Below, in pieces: positions 12,868 to 18,072 of a DNA stretch of 18,072 nt; within the stretch, counting starts at the first letter, position 1; each line of letters starts with the position of its first letter. The stretch comes from SYFI01 sp046095485. Its GTDB lineage: Bacteria; Actinomycetota; Thermoleophilia; Miltoncostaeales; Miltoncostaeaceae. The translations under genes and the position numbers were made by a program. The DNA lies in NCBI GenBank assembly GCA_046095485.1, contig JBJTJN010000083.1, positions 1-18,072 on the forward strand, written 5' to 3'. Under the pieces are notes generated by a model. It saw only the letters and a list, made by a program, of their open reading frames with translations, made no database searches and was not told the origin of the DNA.

Positions 12868-13846
12868 CCTGGCCGCCCGTGCCGCCGCCGCGCTCGCTGT
12901 CGCCGCTGCTCCCGCTGCTCCCGCTGCTCCCGACCATGCTCTCGAGCTGATCGAGGCGCGAGCGAAGATCGGCGATGATCTGCGACGCATCCTGGGCCTG
13001 CGCCACCGCCCCCCCGGCAATCGAGGGCGGTCCGGAGTCGGTCGCATCAGGAACGCCTTGGGCAGGTACGCCGGGCGCAGGCGCTGCGGAGGCACCGGCC
13101 CCGGCCGGCGCGCCGGGGGCTGCGGGCCCCGTGGCCGTGGACGAGGAACTGGAGGATGACGAGCCCGGCGTGAGGAACGTCGAGGCCACCCACGCTGTGA
13201 AGATGGAGATCAGCGCGACGCCCGAGAAGATCATGATGGTGGCCACCACCTGGCCGCCGCCGGTGACCGGGTAGAAGTCGCCGTAGCCGACGGTGGTGAT
13301 GGTGACCACGCCCCACCACAGCGCCTCGCCACCGGTCTCGATGTTGGAGCCCGGTTGGCCGAACTCGAACCACAGCACCAGGACGCCGCCGATCTCGAGC
13401 ACCACGATGAGGAATCCCAGCACCAGGAAGAAGGTGCCCTGGGCCCGATTGGCCACGAACCAGCGGATGGTGTTGCGCCACCCGAACTCGTTGAAGCCCT
13501 GGATCACCCGGAACAGGCGGAACAGGCGCAGCACGCGGCCGTACGGGAGGCTTCCGAGGAAGTCGAGCCAGCCTCCTCCCCGGCCGAGGTAGGCGCGCCG
13601 CTGGCCCTTCGCCAGCTTGAGCCGGAAGAAGAAGTCGCCCAGCAGGATCACCGTGAAGATGGGCTCCATGAAGAGCAGCAGGCCCTTAACGTCCCTTGGG
13701 TCATCCATCGGGATCATGAGGAAGACCCAGTTCACGATGGACAGCACCGTGACGACGATGATGAACACGTCGTAGCCGGGCTTGATGCTGCCGCGCAGCG
13801 CCAGCTCGCGGGTGAGCTCGGCCCGCGTCTGCTTCGTCTTTGCCAC
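12860..13846 (-). CDS. voltage-gated-type potassium channel with C-terminal coiled coil
   Basis: 328-residue 6-TM channel. Segments are visible at about residues 27-48 (FIIVVTVLSIVNWVFLMIP), 55-75 (S2), S3 with LDFLGSLP, then an S4-like helix with regularly spaced arginines (RVLRLFRLFRVIQGF). S5 is TFFLVLGFLIVVLEIGGVLV, the pore helix leads into the selectivity filter TITTVGYGDFYP, and S6 is VATIMIFSGVALISIFTAWV. TVGYGD marks K+ selectivity. The cytoplasmic tail has a seven-Ser run, an Ala/Pro/Gly linker, a short coiled-coil-like helix (IIADLRSRLDQLESMV, a likely tetramer zipper) and Gly/Ser repeats. GTG 13846 gives MAKTKQTRAEL; no Shine-Dalgarno is well placed and only a weak GAACTC box lies 6 nt upstream. 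It follows acuC by 49 bp, probably in one transcript. Confidence 0.9.
   Translation of the reverse strand: MAKTKQTRAELTRELALRGSIKPGYDVFIIVVTVLSIVNWVFLMIPMDDPRDVKGLLLFMEPIFTVILLGDFFFRLKLAKGQRRAYLGRGGGWLDFLGSLPYGRVLRLFRLFRVIQGFNEFGWRNTIRWFVANRAQGTFFLVLGFLIVVLEIGGVLVLWFEFGQPGSNIETGGEALWWGVVTITTVGYGDFYPVTGGGQVVATIMIFSGVALISIFTAWVASTFLTPGSSSSSSSSTATGPAAPGAPAGAGASAAPAPGVPAQGVPDATDSGPPSIAGGAVAQAQDASQIIADLRSRLDQLESMVGSSGSSGSSGDSERGGGTGGQGG
12904..12930. repeat. three 9-bp repeats encoding Gly-Ser-Ser units
   Basis: CTGCTCCCG occurs about three times in a row inside the channel gene and encodes the GSSGSSGSSG stretch of its tail. A likely site of replication slippage and length variation. Confidence 0.6.
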
Positions 13847-13895
13847 GTGGGCGAGTTCGCCCGCGCAGCCCGATCTCCTTGTGGCGCCGCGGCCG

Positions 13896-15053
13896 CTAGC
13901 GCAGCAGCGACGAGGCCTCGCGGGTGGCGAGGATGGCCTCATCCACGGCGGGTGCTGCAGTGAGGGATCCCGAGAGATCGGGCGGGTCGTCCTCCGACAG
14001 CCAGCCCGTGGCGGGGTCGCCGCATGCGGCATTCCGGGCGATGGCGTGCCACGCAGCGGGGAGATCTGCCGGTAGGTCAACCCCCGCCATGCAGGCCATC
14101 AGCATGGCCCACGCCCGTGGCGGCGCGTTGCAGGGGTCGTATCCCCCGCCGGCCAGCGCCACCCAGCGCCCGGCGCAGCACTCATCCGCGAGCGCGGCGA
14201 GGTGGAGCCAGAGCTCCGGGTACAGGGACATGGTGGTGCGCAGGTGCGAGAGGGGGTCTGCGTGATGGTGGTCCACCCCGTTCTGGGTGACCAGCACCTC
14301 TGGAGCGAACGCCCGCACGGCGGGCTCCACTACCTCGCCCATCGCCCGCCGGTAGGCATCGTCGCCGGCCTCGGGGGGAAGGGCCAGGTTCACCGCCGAG
14401 CCCGGGGCGTCGGGGCCACCGGTCTCATCGGCGAACCCGCTGCCCGGGAACAGGTACTTCCCGCTCTCGTGCACCGACACCGTGAGCACGTCGGGGTCAT
14501 TCCAGAAGAACCCCTGCGTGCCGTCGCCGTGGTGGACGTCCAGGTCCACGTATGCGATGCGGCGCACCCCGGCCGACTTCAGGGCCATGATCGCCACGGC
14601 GGTGTCGTTGTACACGCCGAACCCGTTCATCTTGTGCGGCAGGCCGTGATGCGCGCCACCGGCGGGGACGATGGCGCGCAGGGCGTCCCCCTCCCCCACC
14701 ATCCGGCCTGCCATCCATGCCGCCGCGGCCAGTCGGGCCGAGTCGTGGTGCATGTGCGGGTAGGGGTGCACGTCGGGGGTCACGCCCCACTGGCGGGCCT
14801 CGAGAGCAGCGGCGAGCACGGGCTTGTCGCCGAACACCTGGATGGCGCGGATGAACGCCGGCGCGAACATCGTGGCGAGCTGCTCGTCGGGCATCGGCCC
14901 CGGCGCGGCCACCACCACGACTCCGGGGGCGTCCAGCACGCCGGATTCCCGCGCGAGGGCCACGGCGAGCTGGTGCCGGCGGCGGTCGGCCGGATGGTCG
15001 GCGTAGTCCATGCCGAGGTCATCGGCGTGCACCACGGCGAGGCGGATGCTCAT
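13896..15053 (-). CDS. acuC: AcuC-type histone-deacetylase-family deacetylase
   Basis: 385-residue zinc amidohydrolase of the class I HDAC/AcuC group; in other bacteria AcuC removes acetyl groups from acetyl-CoA synthetase. Active-site features are GGAHHG (His135-His136), DLDVHHGDGTQ (zinc ligands D172 and H174), QNGVDHHHADPL (third ligand D261) and GGGYDP with the catalytic Tyr305. NGFGVYND and the start YADHPADRRRH are also typical. Length is normal. No acetyl-CoA synthetase gene is adjacent, so the substrate is open. ATG 15053 overlaps the stop of a four-codon upstream ORF (see that entry). It is likely transcribed together with the channel gene downstream. Confidence 0.92.
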   Translation of the reverse strand: MSIRLAVVHADDLGMDYADHPADRRRHQLAVALARESGVLDAPGVVVVAAPGPMPDEQLATMFAPAFIRAIQVFGDKPVLAAALEARQWGVTPDVHPYPHMHHDSARLAAAAWMAGRMVGEGDALRAIVPAGGAHHGLPHKMNGFGVYNDTAVAIMALKSAGVRRIAYVDLDVHHGDGTQGFFWNDPDVLTVSVHESGKYLFPGSGFADETGGPDAPGSAVNLALPPEAGDDAYRRAMGEVVEPAVRAFAPEVLVTQNGVDHHHADPLSHLRTTMSLYPELWLHLAALADECCAGRWVALAGGGYDPCNAPPRAWAMLMACMAGVDLPADLPAAWHAIARNAACGDPATGWLSEDDPPDLSGSLTAAPAVDEAILATREASSLLR

Positions 15054-15064
15054 GAATCCCCCAT
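15050..15064 (-). CDS. candidate leaderless 4-codon upstream ORF (MGDS)
   Basis: TATGCT (15076-15071) predicts transcription starting exactly at an ATG at 15064. That ATG opens ATG GGG GAT TCA TGA, whose stop overlaps the acuC start as ATGA. Translation could begin on the leaderless AUG and pass to acuC. The GGGGGA in it could instead be a plain Shine-Dalgarno site. Sequence arrangement is seen; translation is inferred. Confidence 0.35.
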   Translation of the reverse strand: MGDS

Positions 15065-15070
15065 CCGGCG

Positions 15071-15111
15071 AGCATACGCCGCCCTCGAAGGCACGCCCGC
15101 GGCGGTAGCAT
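15071..15111. promoter_or_regulatory. divergent promoters of acuC and the winged-helix-like gene
   Basis: TATGCT (15076-15071, minus) lies 17 nt before the acuC ATG, so acuC has an 11-nt leader. TAGCAT (15106-15111, plus) lies 6 nt before the ATG at 15118. Confidence 0.55.
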
Positions 15112-15117
15112 CGCCCT

Positions 15118-15366
15118 ATGGGAACCGCACGGAGCGACGAGGTGCAGGCCGCGATCGAACGTCACCTGCGGGCGTCCGGCGAGCCGGTGCGCGAGGCCTT
15201 CCTCTACGAGCGCGTGAGGAGCGACGGCGTCGACATCGGCGGCGACGACTTCATCGCGCTGCTGCTGCGCCTCGAGGTGCAGGGCCACATGCACATGGAC
15301 CCGGTGCACGACGAGGTGCGCGACCCCGCACCGTTCGAGCCCAGGTTCTGGCGCATCATCGAGTAG
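15118..15366 (+). CDS. small winged-helix-like protein, hypothetical
   Basis: 82-residue acidic protein. The order of elements resembles a winged helix: helix 1 SDEVQAAIERHLRASG, helix 2 REAFLYERVRSDG, a recognition-like helix GGDDFIALLLRLEVQGH, then a beta-wing-like end (HMHMDPVHDE; EPRFWRIIE). I cannot name a family, and DNA binding is only a possibility since the surface is acidic. ATG 15118 is fixed by TAGCAT 6 nt upstream. Its last codons overlap the 3' end of the convergent glutaminyl cyclase gene by 11 bp. Confidence 0.65.
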   Translation: MGTARSDEVQAAIERHLRASGEPVREAFLYERVRSDGVDIGGDDFIALLLRLEVQGHMHMDPVHDEVRDPAPFEPRFWRIIE

Positions 15367-16171
15367 CGGGTGGCACCGGCTCGGCGAGCCGGATGACGAA
15401 CATGCGGTCCCACAGCTTGCCGGTGACGATCACGTGGCCGGTCACGGGGTCACGGGCGATGCCGTTCAGCACGTCACCCGATCCGATGCGGCCGCGCAGC
15501 GATGACATGTCGAGCCAGCCGCGCACGGAGCCCGTCCGCGGATCGATGAGCGCGATGCGATCCTCCTGCCACAGGTTCGCCCAGATGATGCCATCGAGCA
15601 TCTCGAGCTCGTTGAGTGCCGGGACGGGGCGCCCCGCATCGCGCACCGTGACGGTCTTCGTGGTGCGCAGGCTGGGCACCGACAGCCAGTAGAGACGCGC
15701 AGAGCCGTCGCTCGCCACCAATTGCGAGCCCTGGCGGGTGAGTCCCCAGCCGTCGCGGCCATACGGCGTGGAGCCCGTGCCATTGAGGTTGGATGGCGAT
15801 GCCCGGAGCACCCGGCCGTCGGTCCACGTGAGCTGCCACGCGGTGCCCCTCAGGACGGTGACGCCCTCGGTGTAGATCGGGTTGGGGATGCGTCGCACGG
15901 CCAGCACCCTGCCGGTGCGGGGGTCCACGCGCCTCAGGGATGACTGGCCCGACCAGGCAGGGCAGCAGTTGCCCGTGCTCTCGATCAGCACCCCCTCATG
16001 GGCGACGAGCCCCTGTGTATATGCAGCGGCATCGTGCGGCCTCGTTTCGAGCAGCTCCCAACGCAGGGTCGGGGCCGCGAGCGCCGTCGAACCGGTCATC
16101 AGGGCGATCAGGGCGACGACCGCCGCAAGCGCGCCCGTGCGCCATGCACGGGTAAGGGTGGGTGCATTCAC
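15356..16171 (-). CDS. exported glutaminyl-peptide cyclotransferase (beta-propeller type)
   Basis: About 271-residue protein of the plant/bacterial glutamine cyclotransferase family, a five-bladed beta-propeller that converts N-terminal Gln to pyroglutamate. A signal peptide is evident (ALAAVVALIALMTGSTALAA, cleavage near residue 33). Family motifs are AAYTQGLVAHEGVLIESTG (the TQGL and ESTG elements), PIYTEGVTVL, LNELEMLDGIIWANLWQEDR and DVLNGIARDP near the end. A Cys pair (NCCPAW) replaces the usual YG next to ESTG. GTG 16171 is preferred over GTG 16174 because GATAAT lies 7 nt before the former. Its 3' end overlaps the convergent gene by 11 bp. Pyroglutamyl capping of secreted proteins is the likely role. 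Confidence 0.88.
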   Translation of the reverse strand: MNAPTLTRAWRTGALAAVVALIALMTGSTALAAPTLRWELLETRPHDAAAYTQGLVAHEGVLIESTGNCCPAWSGQSSLRRVDPRTGRVLAVRRIPNPIYTEGVTVLRGTAWQLTWTDGRVLRASPSNLNGTGSTPYGRDGWGLTRQGSQLVASDGSARLYWLSVPSLRTTKTVTVRDAGRPVPALNELEMLDGIIWANLWQEDRIALIDPRTGSVRGWLDMSSLRGRIGSGDVLNGIARDPVTGHVIVTGKLWDRMFVIRLAEPVPPATR

Positions 16172-16178
16172 CACGCGG

Positions 16179-16184
16179 ATTATC
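16179..16184 (-). promoter_or_regulatory. -10 box of leaderless cyclotransferase gene
   Basis: GATAAT (16184-16179) is 7 nt before GTG 16171 and 4 nt before GTG 16174. It is one of the best matches to TATAAT in the window. Confidence 0.55.
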
Positions 16185-16237
16185 GCGGGTGCGCCGACGG
16201 CGCCGCCAAGGACGGGTCTCGCCGCGGCCTGGGGGAG

Positions 16238-16311
16238 CGCGCCAGACAGGATTCGAACCTGTGACCTTCGGTTTCGTAGACCGACGCTCTATCCGACTGA
16301 GCTACTGGCGC
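16238..16311 (-). tRNA. tRNA-Arg(ACG)
   Basis: 74-nt cloverleaf on the minus strand. The acceptor stem GCGCCAG/CTGGCGC is perfect. The D-arm has GCTC...GAGC, the anticodon arm TCGGT-CTACGAA-ACCGA puts ACG at the wobble and following positions, and the T-arm is ACAGG-TTCGAAT-CCTGT. The discriminator is G, and the 3' CCA is not encoded. ACG is normally deaminated to ICG to read CGU, CGC and CGA. It lies 51 bp downstream of the CNNM gene on the same strand; a TACGGT box (16350-16345) could give it a 27-nt leader. Confidence 0.95.
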
Positions 16312-16331
16312 ATGGCCGGACGCGAGGCGCC

Positions 16332-16348
16332 CGGTGCGGCGGGCACCG
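16332..16348 (-). terminator. hairpin between CNNM gene and tRNA-Arg
   Basis: CGGTGC/GCACCG, a 6-bp stem with a 5-nt loop, 15 bp after the CNNM gene stop. It overlaps the candidate TACGGT promoter box of tRNA-Arg, so its role is ambiguous. Confidence 0.4.
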
Positions 16349-16362
16349 TATCAGAGCCCGCG

Positions 16363-17700
16363 CTACTCGCTCGGGTTGGCGGCGCCCTTGCGGATGCTGC
16401 CGGCCTGCACGGGGTCGACCCGCACGCGCACGATGCGCGATCCATCCATCTCGAGCACCGTGAACTCGTGGCCATGCACCTCCACCGCGTCGCCGACCTC
16501 GGGCACGCGTCCCATCGCATGGAACACCGCCCCGCCGACCGTGTTGAAGTCCTCGTCATCGATGTCGGTGCCGAACACCTCGTTGAAGTCGTCCAGCGCC
16601 ACGGACCCGGCCACCAGGGCCTGTCCGCCGCCGGTGCGCACGATGTCGCGCTCGGGCACGTCGAACTCGTCCTCGATCTCCCCCATGACCTCTTCGATGA
16701 GGTCCTCGAGGGTCACCACTCCGGCAAGAGATCCGTACTCGTCCACCACCACGGCGAGGTGGCTCTTGGTGCGGCGGAAGTCGCGGAGGAGGTCGTCGAG
16801 GTTCTTCGTCTCGGGTACGCGCTGCACGTCGCGCACGAGGTCGTGCACCCACATGTCGAGGTCACCGGCGGTGGCGGCCTCGAACAGCTGACGGATGTGG
16901 ATGACCCCGCGGACGTCATCGGGGTCGTCGCCATACACCGGATAGCGCGTGTACGGATGGGCGTCCACCAGCGCGGCTGCCTCGGCGACCGTGGCGGCGA
17001 TGGGAAGCATCACCACGTCGGGCCGCGGCACCATCACCTGGCGCACCTCGGTATCGGCGAAGTCGAACACGCGGTCCAGCATCTCCGACTCCTCCGCTTC
17101 GAGCACGCCCTCCTCGTACGAGGCCGCCAGGATCATGCGCAGTTCCTCCTCGGTGTGGCCGCGACCGAGGTGGATGTCGCCGCGCAGGCCGAAGAGGCGC
17201 AGGGTGACCGCCGAGAGGCGCTCGAGCAGCCAGACGAACGGGTAGACGATGGCCGTGAACACCCGCACGGGGTCCACCACGACGAGCGCCACGCGCTCGG
17301 TGCGCGCCAGGGTGAGCGCCTTGGGGACGATCTCGCCGAGGACCACCGTGATGGCGATGATGATGGCGAACCCGATGATCACGCTGAGCACCGTGATGAG
17401 CCCGGTGCTGAGGGCAGATCCCAGGGGCTCGAGGGCATCGCCCACGAGCCGGCGCACCGCGGGCTCGCCCACGGCACCGATGGCCAGGCCGGCGAACGTG
17501 ATGGCCACCTGGATCGACGAAATGAACCGGGTGGGGTTCTCCTGGATCGCCACCACGCGCGCTGCGCGCTTGCTGCCCTGCTCCCCCAGTTCGCGCATGC
17601 GGGTGGGACGCGCGGCCACGAAGGCGTACTCGGCGGCCACGAAGAAGGCCGTCCAGCCCACGAGCACGAACAGGAGCACGATCTGCAGCCCGGTGCTCAT
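16363..17700 (-). CDS. CNNM/CorC (hemolysin-family) membrane protein: DUF21, CBS pair, CorC_HlyC
   Basis: 445-residue member of the CNNM/CorC family, linked to Mg2+ (and sometimes Co2+) export or homeostasis. The N-terminal DUF21 domain (about 1-190) has hydrophobic segments at 6-28, 64-80, 94-120 and 145-165, with the family-typical AEYAFVAARPTRM and GEIVPKALTLA. A CBS pair follows (about 215-345: VMVPRPDVVMLPIAATVAEA; TKSHLAVVVDEYGSLAGVVT; LEDLIEEVMGEIEDEFD). The C-terminal CorC_HlyC domain (about 350-440) includes DDEDFNTVGGAVFHAMGRVP. Length is normal. The ATG at 17700 overlaps the stop of an upstream small ORF as ATGA and an in-frame TAG lies 15 nt upstream, so the start is secure and translation is probably coupled. 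Confidence 0.95.
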   Translation of the reverse strand: MSTGLQIVLLFVLVGWTAFFVAAEYAFVAARPTRMRELGEQGSKRAARVVAIQENPTRFISSIQVAITFAGLAIGAVGEPAVRRLVGDALEPLGSALSTGLITVLSVIIGFAIIIAITVVLGEIVPKALTLARTERVALVVVDPVRVFTAIVYPFVWLLERLSAVTLRLFGLRGDIHLGRGHTEEELRMILAASYEEGVLEAEESEMLDRVFDFADTEVRQVMVPRPDVVMLPIAATVAEAAALVDAHPYTRYPVYGDDPDDVRGVIHIRQLFEAATAGDLDMWVHDLVRDVQRVPETKNLDDLLRDFRRTKSHLAVVVDEYGSLAGVVTLEDLIEEVMGEIEDEFDVPERDIVRTGGGQALVAGSVALDDFNEVFGTDIDDEDFNTVGGAVFHAMGRVPEVGDAVEVHGHEFTVLEMDGSRIVRVRVDPVQAGSIRKGAANPSE

Positions 17701-17798
17701 CGGGCGCGCCTACTGACAGACGGGGGCTCGTCGTCCGCCACGGGGGCGGCGGCCGAGGAGGCCGGACTATGTGCGGGTTCGCTGCCGTTCACTGGCAC
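17697..17798 (-). CDS. candidate 33-codon leader ORF overlapping the CNNM gene
   Basis: GTG 17798 opens a 33-residue frame that ends in TGA overlapping the CNNM start codon (ATGA). The product is Pro/Ala/Ser-rich, starting MPVNGSEPAHSP and ending PPSVSRRAR, with no hydrophobic part. TACGCT (17809-17804) lies 5 nt before GTG 17798, close to the leaderless spacing; GTG 17792 is an alternative. The CNNM gene has no Shine-Dalgarno site of its own, so delivery of ribosomes from this ORF is a reasonable inference. It is too short to recognise by homology, and it might be non-coding leader. Confidence 0.45.
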   Translation of the reverse strand: MPVNGSEPAHSPASSAAAPVADDEPPSVSRRAR

Positions 17799-17856
17799 GC
17801 GGAAGCGTAGCCCATGGCCTGCACGGCACGGGGTTCCCGCACCGGCACGTGGCCCT

Positions 17857-17889
17857 CAGGCCGCAATGCAGGCGCAGCGCGCCGGCCTG
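17857..17889 (-). terminator. inverted repeat downstream of tRNA-Ser
   Basis: CAGGCCG (17857-17863) pairs with CGGCCTG (17883-17889), with further GC pairing possible inside. It lies 25 bp past the 3' end of the minus-strand tRNA-Ser and is a plausible terminator for it. Confidence 0.4.
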
Positions 17890-17913
17890 ATGGGGCCTGG
17901 CGCGCCGCGCGGA

Positions 17914-18003
17914 CGGAGAGGAAGGGATTTGAACCCTCGAACCGGGTTGACCCCGGTTAACCGCTTAGCAGGCGGCCCCTTTCGACCACTCAGGCACCTC
18001 TCC
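17914..18003 (-). tRNA. tRNA-Ser(GCT)
   Basis: 90-nt class II tRNA on the minus strand with a long variable arm. The acceptor stem GGAGAGG/CCTCTCC is perfect. The anticodon arm CCGCC-TGCTAA-GCGG region presents GCT, read from CTGCTAA. The variable arm contains TTAACC/GGTTAA-like and CCGGG/CCCGG pairing, and the T-arm is GAGGG-TTCAAAT-CCCTT. The discriminator is G, with CCA not encoded. It reads AGC and AGU codons. TACGAT (18016-18011) ends 7 nt before its mature 5' end. Confidence 0.93.
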
Positions 18004-18010
18004 GCGCGGC

Positions 18011-18040
18011 ATCGTAGTGATTCGCGCGCACCGGTATGGT
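18011..18040. promoter_or_regulatory. divergent tRNA promoters set 7 nt from mature 5' ends
   Basis: TACGAT (18016-18011, minus) and TATGGT (18035-18040, plus) each end 7 nt before the first mature nucleotide of their tRNA, predicting primary transcripts with a leader of zero or one nucleotide. Confidence 0.5.
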
Positions 18041-18047
18041 GCGCCGC

Positions 18048-18072
18048 GGAGGGGTGGCAGAGCGGTCGAATG
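18048..18072 (+). tRNA. 5' part of a second tRNA, serine type, cut by window end
   Basis: GGAGGGGTGGCAGAGCGGTC followed by GAATG matches the acceptor 5' strand and D-arm of a tRNA-Ser: U8-G9-like TG after a 7-nt acceptor strand, then GCAGAGCGGTC. The anticodon lies outside, so the isotype (Ser, less likely Leu) is not proven. It is divergent from tRNA-Ser(GCT), with 44 bp between mature 5' ends. Confidence 0.7.

Noticed and set aside
12904..12930. Short direct repeats that could suggest a CRISPR-like or regulatory array.
   Set aside because: Three 9-bp units in frame within the channel gene, encoding Gly-Ser-Ser; there are no spacers.
14202..15692. Long plus-strand open frame opposite acuC and beyond.
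   Set aside because: Its translation is His/Arg/Gly-rich low-complexity sequence, mirrors the codon bias of acuC, and has no promoter or family match. The minus-strand gene has all HDAC motifs.

Overview
This 18 kb window is high-GC bacterial chromosome that looks vertically inherited. The gene set points to a high-GC Gram-positive (Actinomycetota): DrrAB-type ABC exporter, SepF-like protein, bacterial ferritin, AcuC-type deacetylase and widespread leaderless gene starts. A deep lineage such as Thermoleophilia is my guess from gene style and cannot be proven here. I see no insertion sequence, integrase, phage gene, CRISPR array or rRNA. Long open frames opposite and between the real genes are by-products of GC-rich codon use.

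Layout. Positions 1-1069 (-) hold the N-terminal 356 codons of an M32 carboxypeptidase, divergent from a small membrane protein (1105-1353) that is followed by ferritin (1421-1915). A four-gene minus-strand unit at 1951-4070 carries a DUF4367-like protein with an apparent frameshift, a universal stress protein, a short SepF-like protein and a DCC/DUF393 thiol-disulfide oxidoreductase that seems to start at CTG. Next come a hypothetical gene (4125-4553), an exported M23 peptidase with a peptidoglycan-binding domain (4550-5506, -), a class IV aminotransferase (5606-6418) and the LemA-HtpX pair (6463-7962). Then follow a small hypothetical gene, an Hsp15-like S4 protein (8249-8653, -), a Cys-motif mini-protein, a DUF5763-like zinc-motif protein and an ECM4-type glutathionyl-hydroquinone reductase with a disturbed N-terminus. 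The DrrAB-like exporter pair is at 10962-12844. A K+ channel and an AcuC deacetylase share the minus strand (12860-15053). The right end holds a small winged-helix-like gene, an exported glutaminyl cyclase, tRNA-Arg(ACG), a CNNM/CorC protein with an overlapping leader ORF, tRNA-Ser(GCT), and the first 25 nt of a second, divergent serine-type tRNA.

The strongest cross-cutting signal is promoter grammar. In twelve transcription units a hexamer of form nAnnnT, often TAnnnT, lies 6-7 nt before the start codon, so transcription should begin at or next to the first base of the start codon. Four genes (ferritin, SepF-like, M23 peptidase, zinc-motif protein) instead have Shine-Dalgarno sites. This rule settles several starts and reveals two probable leaderless upstream ORFs, one before acuC and one before the CNNM gene, whose stop codons overlap the next start as ATGA.

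Other points: the DrrA-like ATPase has Ala where the catalytic Glu after Walker B is expected; the SepF-like protein lacks the usual N-terminal membrane-targeting region; and two genes show apparent single-base frameshifts that may be real or sequence errors.
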